Of a stretch of 64,000 nt of DNA, positions 36,545-45,352 are shown in pieces. The stretch covers positions 738,744-802,743 of the forward strand of contig NZ_CP029077.1 of the NCBI RefSeq assembly GCF_007993655.1, given 5' to 3'. This stretch comes from Candidatus Deianiraea vastatrix (lineage in GTDB: Bacteria; Pseudomonadota; Alphaproteobacteria; Rickettsiales; Deianiraeaceae). Both the position numbers and the translations under genes were made by a program. Under the pieces are notes generated by a model that ran no database searches, was not told where the DNA came from, and worked only from the letters and a program-made list of their open reading frames with translations. The first letter of the stretch is position 1. Every line of letters starts with the position of its first letter.

Positions 36545-37765
36545 ATGATAAATTTAAGGGCTGTAAAATACATTTTGCTAATTTGCGCAAGTCTTTCTCT
36601 TATGTGCACGGCAATAATATCCCCTGCCCTTCCTATGATGAAAAAAGAGTTTTCAAGCTATCATAATGCTGAAATTTTGGTAAAACTTGCCGCAACTGTG
36701 CCAAATATGTTAATTGCGATATTTTCCCCAATTTTCGGCTTTTTAATCGGTCGCCTCACTCATAAACGGATATTTCTTGGCGTATTTTTGGTAATTTATG
36801 TAATATCCGGCGTTGCTACATATTTTCTAAAAGACTTACACTATATAATATTTACCCGTGCCCTGCTTGGAATTTCAATTTCCGCGATAATGACATGCGG
36901 TCTTGAGCTTATTTCTCACTATTTTACAGGTCACGAAAGAAATAAAGTGCTTGCCGCCCAGACAACAGTAATGTCCCTTGGTAGCATAGTTTTTACCATG
37001 CTTTCTGGATATTTATGCGATATAAATTGGCGTCTTGCATTTTTACTTTATCTAACTGGAATAGCAATAATCCCACTAATTACCATCTATCTTCGCCGCC
37101 CAGACGACATACAGCACAATATGCAAGCATCCCAAGATACAATAAAAGCGAGCTCTTTTGGCAAAATCTTTGGCGAAAAATTGCCACTTTTAATCTGCAT
37201 AATCGGCTTTGCAAACATGGTTTTCTTTTACATGATTCCAATTCAAGTGCCATTTTTACTAAAGGCAATAGAGCCAAATATTAGCGGTAAAATGATATCA
37301 TTTGTAATTACAATGGAGGTTGTAATCTCGGCATTCTTTGTCACAAAATACAAAAGACTAAAGAAAAATCGCTCTTTTGAGTCAATGTTTGCAATGTCGT
37401 TTTGCGTTATGTCTCTTTCATATTTTGCAATGAGCTACAGCAATTCATACACATCCGTCCTCTTGTGCGTTGCCTTATATGGACTTGGAATGGCGCTTAT
37501 GATGCCAAATAATATAATCTGGATAGTAAATTCCGTAAGCGGTAAAAATCGTGCGATGTGGATTGGCTTTTTAACATCTGGAATGTATCTTGGTAAATTT
37601 ATATCACCACTTTTAATAGCCCCGCTTATCTCTTATGTCGGAATGTTTAAATCCTATCGTGTTATTGCAGTAATAATGCTTTTTATCGCAATTCTTGTAT
37701 CATTTATTACAGATGGCATAAAGAAACCTCATCACTTTAGAAGATATACAAAAAAGAAAGCATGA
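36545..37765 (+). CDS. MFS transporter, Bcr/CflA-like
   Basis: This inner-membrane protein of about 406 residues has twelve hydrophobic helices. GFLIGRLTHKRIFLGVF near residue 58 matches the MFS loop 2-3 signature, and the N-terminus ISPALPMMKKEFSS is like drug/H+ antiporters of the Bcr/CflA group. ATG 36545 is chosen; a TTG at 36527 is also in frame but less likely. It probably shares a transcript with the mlaF-like gene. The substrate is unknown. In intracellular bacteria such proteins often move host metabolites, but the sequence does not show this. Confidence 0.82.
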   Translation: MINLRAVKYILLICASLSLMCTAIISPALPMMKKEFSSYHNAEILVKLAATVPNMLIAIFSPIFGFLIGRLTHKRIFLGVFLVIYVISGVATYFLKDLHYIIFTRALLGISISAIMTCGLELISHYFTGHERNKVLAAQTTVMSLGSIVFTMLSGYLCDINWRLAFLLYLTGIAIIPLITIYLRRPDDIQHNMQASQDTIKASSFGKIFGEKLPLLICIIGFANMVFFYMIPIQVPFLLKAIEPNISGKMISFVITMEVVISAFFVTKYKRLKKNRSFESMFAMSFCVMSLSYFAMSYSNSYTSVLLCVALYGLGMALMMPNNIIWIVNSVSGKNRAMWIGFLTSGMYLGKFISPLLIAPLISYVGMFKSYRVIAVIMLFIAILVSFITDGIKKPHHFRRYTKKKA

Positions 37766-37771
37766 ATTTCG

Positions 37772-38389
37772 CTATATCGCTTCAACGCTTTCAACTTCTG
37801 GAATGTAGTGTTTTAGCATTGTTTCTATTCCGCCTTTTAAAGTTGCACCTGACGATGAACACCCAGAGCACGCACCAAGCATTTCAACATATACAATGCC
37901 GTCAACGAAATTAATAAAATTTATATCACCACCATCCATTGCAACAGCAGGTTTAACACGCTCGTCAATTAAAGCTATAATCTCTTTAACAACTTTATTT
38001 TCCATGTCAACCGATTTATCCAATATTTCCTTTAATCTTGAATCTATTTCCTTTTTTGAATTAATGGATGCAAATTCTGCGTCAATTTTGCTTTCATCAT
38101 CAAGAAAAATTGCCCAGCCATTTGTCATATATTCCACAATTGTTGCAAAAACATGAGGCTTTATAGCCATCCAATCTGCATTTTCATCTTTCGTTACTGT
38201 TATAAAATTTGAACCAAAAAATACTCTTTTTACATCATTTATCTCAAACAGTTTTTCCGCTAATCTTGATACTTTCTTTGCATACTCAATGTCTGGAAAG
38301 TCATATGTTTTATCCTTTGCAATCGGTATATTCCCTGGTATAAACTTAAGTGCATTGCTATTTGGAGTTTCCTGAGTTTGAACAAACAT
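37772..38389 (-). CDS. NfuA-like iron-sulfur cluster carrier
   Basis: The 205-residue protein has the Nfu N-terminal domain (QTQETPNSNALKFIPGN, typical of alphaproteobacterial and mitochondrial NFU1) and a C-terminal NifU domain with the cluster-binding CSGC in GACSGCSSSGATLKGGIE near residue 174. It receives 4Fe-4S clusters and passes them to apo-enzymes such as lipoyl synthase or aconitase. It converges with the MFS gene, 6 bases apart. MiaB at the left end of this window is itself an iron-sulfur enzyme. Confidence 0.93.
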   Translation of the reverse strand: MFVQTQETPNSNALKFIPGNIPIAKDKTYDFPDIEYAKKVSRLAEKLFEINDVKRVFFGSNFITVTKDENADWMAIKPHVFATIVEYMTNGWAIFLDDESKIDAEFASINSKKEIDSRLKEILDKSVDMENKVVKEIIALIDERVKPAVAMDGGDINFINFVDGIVYVEMLGACSGCSSSGATLKGGIETMLKHYIPEVESVEAI

Positions 38390-38523
38390 TTTGCTAGAAA
38401 ATTTCTATAAATTATTCATCTTTTTTTTAAAAATCAAGCATTTTTATTCAAGAATTACAATATGAAAAAAAACTTGATTATTATTTTTTTACAATAAGAA
38501 TTTGCTGAGTTTTTCAAGTTTGC

Positions 38524-39333
38524 GTGAAATTTTTACCATTTATATTGCTATTTTTCTTTTCAGTTAATGTAAATGCTAAAGTTGTAGGCATTTTGACTGA
38601 TAAATTTCGCATAGAAGACGATATATGCGATGACTGTGGAATGGGTGGCGATATTTACACTATTCAGCAACATGTTCTCAATGCAATTCAAGAATCTTGC
38701 AATCAATACGGCATTTCAGTTGTTTTAATACCAAATGATCCATTTTATGCAAAACTTTATGTTAAAAATATCGATGGCATGATAGTTCCGAATTTTTCAC
38801 GAGAAATTGATGCAAAAGTCTACGGAAGGCACTCAAGTGCACCAAAAGACAAAAAAGATGACTCAGAATCAAAACTTGCCGTCGTTAAAACATTTCTTGA
38901 AACAAAAAAACCGATACTTGGCATAAATAAAGGCATGCATATTATTAACATCGCATTTGGAGGCGATATAAAAAGACTTGGCTCAGATAATAAAAAAATA
39001 CACCAGCTACCAAGCGATGAAACCCATGATATAAACATCAATAAAGACTCTAAAGTTTATAACGCCGTAATCGAAAATGATGATGTATATGAAGGCTACA
39101 TTAAAGTAAATTCCATGCATAAAGACACAATAGGAGAGCTGGGTAATGACTTAAATCCTTCCGCTTTTTCAAGGGATGGCTCGATAGAGGCAATTGAATC
39201 TAAAGATGATTCTTTCGTACTTGGCGTACAGTGGAACCCAGAACATCTCAATACAGCAAACGATATTCGACTATTTCAGAAATTTTGCAAAAAAGTTGCT
39301 AAAGGTGATAAAAAACACAATATCCAAGACTAA
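38524..39333 (+). CDS. secreted class I glutamine-amidotransferase-like (C26) protein lacking its catalytic residues
   Basis: The fold is that of peptidase C26 (gamma-glutamyl-gamma-aminobutyrate hydrolase, PuuD-like), but the family's catalytic triad is broken. PILGINKGMHIINIAFGGD has Asn135 where PILGICRG has the nucleophile Cys. LGVQWNPEHL has Asn238 where the HPE His should be; only Glu240 remains. The oxyanion-loop PGGxD is also altered (IVPNFSREIDAKVYG). A clean signal peptide (MKFLPFILLFFFSVNVNA) sends it to the periplasm, unusual for the cytoplasmic PuuD enzymes. The rest (IKVNSMHKD, FSRDGSIEAIESKDD) is well kept, so it is probably a binding or scaffolding protein. GTG at 38524 is the start. 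The 3' end abuts a copy of the ubiE tail. Confidence 0.8.
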   Translation: MKFLPFILLFFFSVNVNAKVVGILTDKFRIEDDICDDCGMGGDIYTIQQHVLNAIQESCNQYGISVVLIPNDPFYAKLYVKNIDGMIVPNFSREIDAKVYGRHSSAPKDKKDDSESKLAVVKTFLETKKPILGINKGMHIINIAFGGDIKRLGSDNKKIHQLPSDETHDININKDSKVYNAVIENDDVYEGYIKVNSMHKDTIGELGNDLNPSAFSRDGSIEAIESKDDSFVLGVQWNPEHLNTANDIRLFQKFCKKVAKGDKKHNIQD

Positions 39334-39517
39334 ATCCTTGCAATATAAACACCCACAGCCCCATTTGCAAGTTTTCAACGCAGTTTGAATTGATTGATTA
39401 ATAATTCGCTAAATTAGACAACCCCCATTAGCCATGCCCAAACATAACCCCGTCGAGCCATTTTTGTAAAACCCCAAGCTAATCCCAACCAACTTAAATC
39501 AATTTAGCCATTTGCTG
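39330..39517 (-). repeat. array of ubiE 3'-end copies
   Basis: At 39330-39371 the minus strand encodes LANGAVGVYIARI and a stop, against FANGAVGVYIARV and a stop in ubiE itself (39588-39628). Thirty-eight of 40 bases match, and one difference is a silent GGT/GGG change. The copy's stop codon overlaps the stop of the convergent C26-like gene. Between copy and gene, weaker matches appear at about 39401-39433 (CTAAA, then AACCCCCA, AGCC.AT), 39428-39471 (AACCCC..CGAGCC.ATTTTTG) and 39479-39517 (CTAA.CCC, TAAA, TAGCCATTTGC). The interval is richer in C on the plus strand than its surroundings because of these copies. Confidence 0.75.
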
Positions 39518-39587
39518 CTTTCTCACGCTTTAAAACCATCTAGTAACTATTCTTTAGTTTCCACTCTATGAAATTAAATTAATTGCC

Positions 39588-40301
39588 CTAAACCCTTGCA
39601 ATATAAACCCCCACAGCCCCATTTGCAAAAGCTATATAATCAACATACGAAAAGCCACTTTCAAGCAGCATTTTTTTCATCTCACGCGGCTCTAGAAATT
39701 CCTTAATACTTGATGCAAGATAGCTATATGCCGCCTCATCTTTTGCAACAAATTTGCCTATTTTTGGCAGCACGTGGGTTAAATATTTTTGATAAACCTT
39801 GTCAAGACTTTGGTTTTTCATGCTTGGCGTAAATTCCATAATATACAAATAACCGCCATCGCAAATAGCTTTTCTGCAATTTTCAAGCCCCTTTTTTAAA
39901 TCTGAGAAATTTCTTGCTCCAAAGGATATTGTTATAAAATCTTGACTTTTTTCACTCAAATCCAAACTCTCCGCAAGGCACGATTTAAACTCAATATTTC
40001 CAAGTGATATGCCGTTATTTAGCAAATTTTCCTTCGCAAGAGCTAGCATTTTTTCGTCAGGATCAATAAGAGTTGAAAGTTTTACGCTATTTTTCTTTAA
40101 TATCAATCGCGCAATGTCGCCAGTTCCGCATGAAAGATCGGTAAAAACAGCATTTTCCTTAACTGTAATTAAATCAACAAAACGCTTCTTCCATAATCTA
40201 TGCATTCCAAAACTCATTAAATCATTCATTATATCGTACTTTTTTGCAACAGATGAGAAAACAGATGATATTAAATCACGATTTTTGCCGACATTTTTCA
40301 T
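39588..40301 (-). CDS. ubiE: demethylmenaquinone/2-methoxy-6-polyprenyl-1,4-benzoquinol methyltransferase
   Basis: UbiE does the C-methylation step in ubiquinone (and menaquinone) synthesis. RDLISSVFSSVAKKYDIMND is the canonical N-terminus, VFTDLSCGTGDIARLIL near residue 52 is the SAM-binding motif (DLSCGTGD where DVAGGTGD is usual), FDFITISFGARNFSDLKKGL-type sequence near 120 is motif II, and LYIMEFTPS is motif III. The start is ATG 40301; a TTG at 40349 is in frame but would add 16 residues. The gene follows lpxI by 48 bases. Its 3' end is copied several times downstream (see the repeat entry). Confidence 0.94.
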   Translation of the reverse strand: MKNVGKNRDLISSVFSSVAKKYDIMNDLMSFGMHRLWKKRFVDLITVKENAVFTDLSCGTGDIARLILKKNSVKLSTLIDPDEKMLALAKENLLNNGISLGNIEFKSCLAESLDLSEKSQDFITISFGARNFSDLKKGLENCRKAICDGGYLYIMEFTPSMKNQSLDKVYQKYLTHVLPKIGKFVAKDEAAYSYLASSIKEFLEPREMKKMLLESGFSYVDYIAFANGAVGVYIARV

Positions 40302-40349
40302 AAAATCAATAACCTTGCAACATTCTATAATGTAAAAAATTAATTGCAA

Positions 40350-41165
40350 TTAAATACTTACATCCTTGATAATATGGCAAAATATACCGTATTCATCTAG
40401 CTTTTTATTCACCTCATCAATAGGGTCGGAAATTATAACATTTTCTGAAATTGCAATACCAATAAAACCGGATTCATGTAAATTTTCTATCGTCTTTAGC
40501 CCAATTGTCGGCGTATCAAGCCTTATATCCTGCGTTTTTTTAGACATTTTTACAAGAATCGGCATTCCACTAAAACGCCCATTATCATTATAAATCTTAC
40601 ACCTTTTAATCATCTCGTCCGTGCCCTCTATAGCCTCAATGCCTATTACCCTATTGCAACATATGGCAACAGACTGCCCTATATCAAGATGTGACATTTC
40701 ATCCAAAACCTTAACTCCAAATAATATATCCTCATTTTGCTCATTACTTGGGGACTTTTTTGACACTATTTCGGTTTTTGGCAAGAAATCAAGTGGCGAT
40801 AACACCTTAATTCCATTTGTCTCAAAAAAATTTCCAACAGCCCTAAGCACACTATCATCGCCTTTGCTCCTTGATGCTAAAATTTTCCCAATTAAAAATG
40901 CACCTTGCATGTCAGGCTTAATGGCTTTAAAATCAGGCATATTCATGTTTCCTATTATAAATAAACCTTCAACCTTCTCTTCCTTTAAGTAACCTAACGC
41001 CTTGCCAACCTTGCCTATTGGCATAATTTTATGCTCAAAATCAAGCAATCTCTTGTCATCAAATATGTTTTCAATTAATATCAATCTTAAATCACCTTCT
41101 TTTGCAATACTGCTTGCAAGCCTAAATGGCATTAGTCCGCCACAGCATATCATTCCATACCTCAT
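40350..41165 (-). CDS. lpxI: UDP-2,3-diacylglucosamine pyrophosphatase LpxI
   Basis: LpxI hydrolyses UDP-2,3-diacylglucosamine to lipid X in lipid A synthesis; it replaces LpxH in most alphaproteobacteria. The 271-residue protein has YGMICCGGLMPFRLA at the N-terminus (usual form G.IAGGG.LP..L), GNMNMPDF near residue 72, and the C-terminal catalytic-domain signatures VIGIEAIEGTDEMIKRC near 168 and LDTPTIGLKTIENLHESG near 217. Length is normal. It starts 3 bases after the RDD protein gene and so forms an operon with it and probably with ubiE. Together with the lpxL-like and waaE-like genes it shows that the cell makes lipid A, though the acylation step may be unusual. Confidence 0.93.
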   Translation of the reverse strand: MRYGMICCGGLMPFRLASSIAKEGDLRLILIENIFDDKRLLDFEHKIMPIGKVGKALGYLKEEKVEGLFIIGNMNMPDFKAIKPDMQGAFLIGKILASRSKGDDSVLRAVGNFFETNGIKVLSPLDFLPKTEIVSKKSPSNEQNEDILFGVKVLDEMSHLDIGQSVAICCNRVIGIEAIEGTDEMIKRCKIYNDNGRFSGMPILVKMSKKTQDIRLDTPTIGLKTIENLHESGFIGIAISENVIISDPIDEVNKKLDEYGIFCHIIKDVSI

Positions 41166-41168
41166 AAA

Positions 41169-41801
41169 CTACGCAGAATCTTTCACATCAACACTACTAT
41201 TTTCTGTAATGGAATTTAAACTTGGCACATTAAAAACATAAGTATTAGAAAGCACGTCATGCAAAGTTTTGCCCTTTTTTCCAAAGAAAATCCATGGATC
41301 ATACCAAAAAAACCACACAATTAACAACGGAACATACATCAAGCTTCCATTTGCATATAATATATACACTATTAACGGTAAAATCCAAGGTACATACGAT
41401 AAAACCATTCTGAGCACTATATCGCCGGCACTCATTTTCATCTCATCTGCCTTTAAAACAACTATACCAACAACCTTCTTGCCAATTGTCTGTCCATTTT
41501 TAAAATAATACATATAAAACTGATATATCGGGCTTACAATAAAAAATATACCAATAAAAAGCTCTATCCATATCGTAATCTTTAAACTAGTTAAAACATG
41601 CCAAACTTCAGGTAAAGATGCAGTCTCGGGAATTTGCGCCATTGTAATACTAATCTCTTCGCCAGTTTTTTTCATTTCCTCTCCTTGAAAAAAAACTGTA
41701 TATATAAAAGTCAATAATGACACCCTTGCAACGCATAATATCATCTCATCTACAACAAAAGCAATACCCCTTTTGTAAATATTGGTAATAACTAGCTTCA
41801 T
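41169..41801 (-). CDS. RDD family membrane protein
   Basis: The 210-residue protein has the RDD pattern: YKRGIAFVVDEMILCV at the N-terminus (Arg and Asp in the first helix), a second and third helix near 78-95 and 130-165, FKNGQTIGKKVVGIVV in between (the family's G.T.GK...G..V), and KGKTLHDVLSNTYV at the end. RDD proteins are small inner-membrane proteins of mostly unknown function; some act as sodium/proton antiporters. The gene sits 3 bases before lpxI, which suggests co-transcription but not a shared task. Confidence 0.85.
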   Translation of the reverse strand: MKLVITNIYKRGIAFVVDEMILCVARVSLLTFIYTVFFQGEEMKKTGEEISITMAQIPETASLPEVWHVLTSLKITIWIELFIGIFFIVSPIYQFYMYYFKNGQTIGKKVVGIVVLKADEMKMSAGDIVLRMVLSYVPWILPLIVYILYANGSLMYVPLLIVWFFWYDPWIFFGKKGKTLHDVLSNTYVFNVPSLNSITENSSVDVKDSA

Positions 41802-41874
41802 AAAATACTTTTTTCAATTCTAACAAAACTAAAAATTAAAAATCAATATATTTAAAATTCAAAATATTTTTTTC

Positions 41875-41902
41875 TTGACAATAAATCAACAATATATAAC
41901 TA
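41875..41902 (+). promoter_or_regulatory. promoter of the 41924 gene / recR
   Basis: A perfect TTGACA is followed by 16 bases and TAACTA (a TATATA overlaps it), about 21 bases before the ATG at 41924. Confidence 0.45.
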
Positions 41903-41923
41903 AATATCACTATTTTTATTTGA

Positions 41924-42370
41924 ATGTCTGCAATAAAATTCGCACTATTTTTAACCCTAATATCAAATATCGCTAATGCATCAGATTATCCAGGCGATAT
42001 ACAGCTTCAAACTATTAAAAATCAATCAAAATATCAAACAATTAATCATGAAATCACCCTTGAAAAAAATGAAACTACTTTAGCACCAAAAGACAAAGAT
42101 CCAAACGAAATGAACAGTATTGAATGTATAAAAATGAAGTTCTTTTTAATTGAAAAATTTGGCTTTCTAAAAATTATCAATGAAAAACACAATGAATGTG
42201 AATTTCTAGTTGTATACAAAGACATGAATATCTCAATTAAACGACAAAATAACGCAAATACTGTAAATGTAATGCAAAAAGATGAAAATGGCATAGCTAG
42301 GAAAAATGACCAAATGTCTGCAAATATTTTAAAACAAATTAATCACTTTCTAGACAATAATAAAAAATAA
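41924..42370 (+). CDS. small exported hypothetical protein upstream of recR
   Basis: The 148-residue protein has a signal peptide (MSAIKFALFLTLISNIANA) and a charged mature part with a helical C-terminus; two Cys (CIKMKFFLIEKFGFLK and NECEFLVVYKDM) may form a disulfide. I know no family like it. It stands 4 bases before recR, where many bacteria have ybaB and dnaX; it is not YbaB, since that is a short cytoplasmic protein without a signal. It and recR probably share the promoter at 41875-41902. Function unknown. Confidence 0.6.
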   Translation: MSAIKFALFLTLISNIANASDYPGDIQLQTIKNQSKYQTINHEITLEKNETTLAPKDKDPNEMNSIECIKMKFFLIEKFGFLKIINEKHNECEFLVVYKDMNISIKRQNNANTVNVMQKDENGIARKNDQMSANILKQINHFLDNNKK

Positions 42371-42374
42371 ATAT

Positions 42375-42974
42375 ATGAATTATACAATAACTGATCTAAT
42401 AGATTTCATTGGAAAACTGCCAAGCGTCGGCCCGAGATCTGCAAAAAAAATTGCAATTTCAATGATAAAAGACAAGAAAAATATGATGAACGGCTTTGCA
42501 AATATTCTAACAAATTTATCAGCCTCAATCAAGCAATGCTCAAAGTGCAGAAACTTTGATACATTGGAGGTCTGCTCAATTTGCGTATCCAGAAAAAACT
42601 CCAATCAACTCTGCATTGTCTCAGATGTTGACGATTTATGGAATATCGAAAAAAGCGAAGCATACGGCGGACTTTATTACATACTCGGCGGCTATCTTTC
42701 CGCTTCAACCTCGACACTGCCTGAAGATCTTGGAATTTTTCAGCTTTGTCAAATTATTAAAGAATCGCAAATATCCGAAGTAATTTTCGCACTCGGCTCA
42801 ACAATCTCTGCCCAAACAACATACTACTACGTCCTAGACGAGCTTGAAAAATTCGTGAAATCCGAAAACCTAGCTATTAAATTTACATCCCTTGCTTTTG
42901 GAATTCCAATGGGCAGTGAAATTGACTATCTTGACGAAGGAACTATCGCCCAAAGCTTTCGAAGTAGAGGGTAA
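42375..42974 (+). CDS. recR: recombination protein RecR
   Basis: RecR with RecF and RecO loads RecA at single-strand gaps. The helix-hairpin-helix start FIGKLPSVGPRSAKKIAI, the zinc motif CSKCRNFDTLEVCSIC (residues 56-71) and the TOPRIM region LCIVSDVDDLWNIEKSEAYGG (Glu near 93) are all present. The length of 199 is normal. The gene follows the small exported protein by 4 bases. The 156 bases after it (42975-43130) are non-coding with nothing recognisable. Confidence 0.95.
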   Translation: MNYTITDLIDFIGKLPSVGPRSAKKIAISMIKDKKNMMNGFANILTNLSASIKQCSKCRNFDTLEVCSICVSRKNSNQLCIVSDVDDLWNIEKSEAYGGLYYILGGYLSASTSTLPEDLGIFQLCQIIKESQISEVIFALGSTISAQTTYYYVLDELEKFVKSENLAIKFTSLAFGIPMGSEIDYLDEGTIAQSFRSRG

Positions 42975-43130
42975 TCTCTGCAAGCATTTATCAAAGAATC
43001 CATGCTTTATAAAACCCTTTGAAATAAGATTAATATAATGCAAACTAACATTTCAAGCTAAAAATACAGAAATCACAATTAGCGCAACTCATTAAAACAC
43101 AAATATCCTAAGCCTTGTCCTCCAATTTTA

Positions 43131-44063
43131 TCAATACACTTTTCCAATATTATTCTTTTTCCCACCATCGAATATACTACGAAACTCTTGAACATATTCA
43201 CGATGATTTAGCAACTTTTGTTCCTTCTTACCTGCATTTTGACCTGTTTGAAAAATTCGTCCACCTTCCGCTTTCGGCATAACATTATTAATAGGCTGAG
43301 ATTGAACTACATTTACCTTCCTAACCCGTGCCACTTTACCAAATGGATTATCATCTTTCAAAGCGGCAAGTATTGGCATTTTCACCTCTTGCTTCTTTAA
43401 GCCAGCAACATTATTATTAAAATTCTGCCGACTATTTACAACCGCTATACGTGGAAATACATCATTCTGTTTTTGCTTTGCTTCGTTTTTCACAATTACA
43501 ACAGGAGGAAAAGGATATTTCGAACTATTTTCTTCCAAAATGATTGGCAGCGCTCCTTTCCTATGCTGGTTTATTTGTTCTGGGTCTGGCTCTCTCAAAG
43601 GAGATATAATGCTTTTGCCTTTATTATAATGTAAATTATGTGAAACTTTATTACCTTGAATTTCTGCATTCATTGTTTGCTTTTCTTGATTTTTCAATTT
43701 TTGATACCCTTTTATTTCACCTTTATTAACAAGCGTTAATTTTGTCACCTTGGGAATATCTGGTACGCCATGCACATTAAATGGTTCTTTTTTTACTTCC
43801 AATGGCTTTGCAATCACTGCCTGCTTAGTTCCTAATGTAAAATCATAAACTTTTTTATTTTGTTCAATAAAATTTTTACCCCCATTTTTACCTGTATTAT
43901 TTACTTGCACTTTTGGCTTATAAGGAAAGCTAAAATCCACTTTATCGCCTTTGCCAACATGTTTAATTTGCCTAGTGACCTCAGTTTCCCTTCGTTGATT
44001 ATTCACGACACTGCCTTTGCTTTTAGCAACTGTAGGTTTTTGCTGTTTGTTATTATACTTCAT
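43131..44063 (-). CDS. Lys/Asn/Gln-rich basic hypothetical protein
   Basis: The 310-residue protein is strongly basic and rich in Lys, Asn, Gln and Val (MKYNNKQQKPTVAKSKGSVV...). It has no signal peptide, membrane segment or hydrophobic core and is likely disordered. Short patterns recur loosely, such as PKVTKLTLVNKGE, VRKVNVVQ and PPVVIVKNEAK, but I see no regular repeat. Its start overlaps the proS stop by 4 bases (ATGA-type), so it is translated with proS. Possible roles include binding nucleic acid or acting in the host, but no motif supports either. Confidence 0.5.
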   Translation of the reverse strand: MKYNNKQQKPTVAKSKGSVVNNQRRETEVTRQIKHVGKGDKVDFSFPYKPKVQVNNTGKNGGKNFIEQNKKVYDFTLGTKQAVIAKPLEVKKEPFNVHGVPDIPKVTKLTLVNKGEIKGYQKLKNQEKQTMNAEIQGNKVSHNLHYNKGKSIISPLREPDPEQINQHRKGALPIILEENSSKYPFPPVVIVKNEAKQKQNDVFPRIAVVNSRQNFNNNVAGLKKQEVKMPILAALKDDNPFGKVARVRKVNVVQSQPINNVMPKAEGGRIFQTGQNAGKKEQKLLNHREYVQEFRSIFDGGKKNNIGKVY

Positions 44064-45352
44064 ACCCTTATAACATCATTAATATTTTCAATTCTTACTT
44101 TTTTTACATCACCTGTCTTTCTTTCCTTTATTTCAACCTCACCCTGCTCAAGTGATTTAGACCCAAGAATAATCTGCGTTGGAATGCCGATTAAATCTGC
44201 ATTATTGAACTTAAATCCTGCAGAATTGTCGCTGTCGTCGTATAAAATATCTATGCCTTGTAATTTCAGTTTTTCATATATTTCATCGCATTTTTTAACG
44301 CAATTTTCGTCTTTTGGCGAAAGATTTAGCAAGATAACCTCAAATGGTGCAATGGATTTGTGCCAAATTATGCCCTTTTCATCGCTATTTGCCTCTATTG
44401 CGGCCGCCATAATACGTGTTACACCAATTCCATAACACCCCCCAACCGGATGAAACAATTTGCCGTCTTGGCCTTGAATTTTAATGTCCATCTGCTTGCT
44501 ATACTTATCGCCGTAGTAAAAAATATGACCAACTTCTATACCGCGTTTTTCAACCAAATTCTCTTTTGCAATCGGGCAATTTTCGCTACTATGTTCGTCG
44601 TCTGTTTTGGCATATACATTCTTTAGATCGTCAATATTGAAATTTCCTATATTCTGACGCATTTCATCGAGTTTTTTGTCGTAGAAAATTCCAGATTCCC
44701 CAGTTTCGGCGATAACATGAAATTCATGGCTTAAATCACCGCCAATTTCACCACTTGCAGCCCGCATTGGCACTGCAACTAAGCCCATTTTTTTAAACAT
44801 CTCAAGATATGCGCAAAAGTAATTATCGTATGTTTTTCGCGCTAAATCCTCGTTTACATCGAAGGAATAGCAGTCCATCATAATAAACTCACGGCAACGC
44901 ATTAAGCCAAATCTTGGGCGAATTTCATCACGAAACTTAGTATTTATCTGATAAAACGCAACTGGAATCTGCTTATAACTCTTAATATCCATTTCAAAAA
45001 TTAACTGTGCGCTCTCCTCCGCAGTTGGCGAAAATAGCATATCAACGCCATTTCTGTCCTTCATTCTTAAAGTTTCAGGACCGCAATATCCCTTTTCACG
45101 CCCGCTTCTTACCCAAACATCGTTATTTTGAACTATCGGAAAAAGCACCTCAGAGCCGCCAATTTTATTGATTTCATCCCTTATAATATTCGAAATTTTC
45201 TGCACAACTCGAAGCCCAAGTGGCATTAAAGTGTAAAGCCCACTTGCAATTTGACGAATCATCCCCGCCTTTAACATCAATTTATGCGAAATAACACTTG
45301 CATCAGACGGTGTCTCTTTTAAAGTTGGAATGTGAAATTGCGTAATGCGCAT
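44060..45352 (-). CDS. proS: prolyl-tRNA synthetase (short, alphaproteobacterial type)
   Basis: ProS charges tRNA-Pro. The 430-residue protein has motif 1 region AGMIRQIASGLYTLMPLGLR, motif 2 FRDEIRPRFGLMRCREFIM near residue 138, and motif 3 GCYGIGVTRIMAA near 307, followed by the anticodon-binding domain. The editing insertion of the long bacterial type is absent, as in other alphaproteobacterial and mitochondrial ProS. It is followed with a 4-base overlap by the basic hypothetical gene. Start at ATG 45352 is canonical (MRITQFHIPTLKE). Confidence 0.96.
   Translation of the reverse strand: MRITQFHIPTLKETPSDASVISHKLMLKAGMIRQIASGLYTLMPLGLRVVQKISNIIRDEINKIGGSEVLFPIVQNNDVWVRSGREKGYCGPETLRMKDRNGVDMLFSPTAEESAQLIFEMDIKSYKQIPVAFYQINTKFRDEIRPRFGLMRCREFIMMDCYSFDVNEDLARKTYDNYFCAYLEMFKKMGLVAVPMRAASGEIGGDLSHEFHVIAETGESGIFYDKKLDEMRQNIGNFNIDDLKNVYAKTDDEHSSENCPIAKENLVEKRGIEVGHIFYYGDKYSKQMDIKIQGQDGKLFHPVGGCYGIGVTRIMAAAIEANSDEKGIIWHKSIAPFEVILLNLSPKDENCVKKCDEIYEKLKLQGIDILYDDSDNSAGFKFNNADLIGIPTQIILGSKSLEQGEVEIKERKTGDVKKVRIENINDVIRV

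Noticed and set aside
39421-39500. G-runs on the minus strand suggesting a G-quadruplex or small RNA
   Set aside because: The runs are spaced unevenly, and the GGGG stretches are explained by repeated copies of the ubiE end (ANGAVGV codons).
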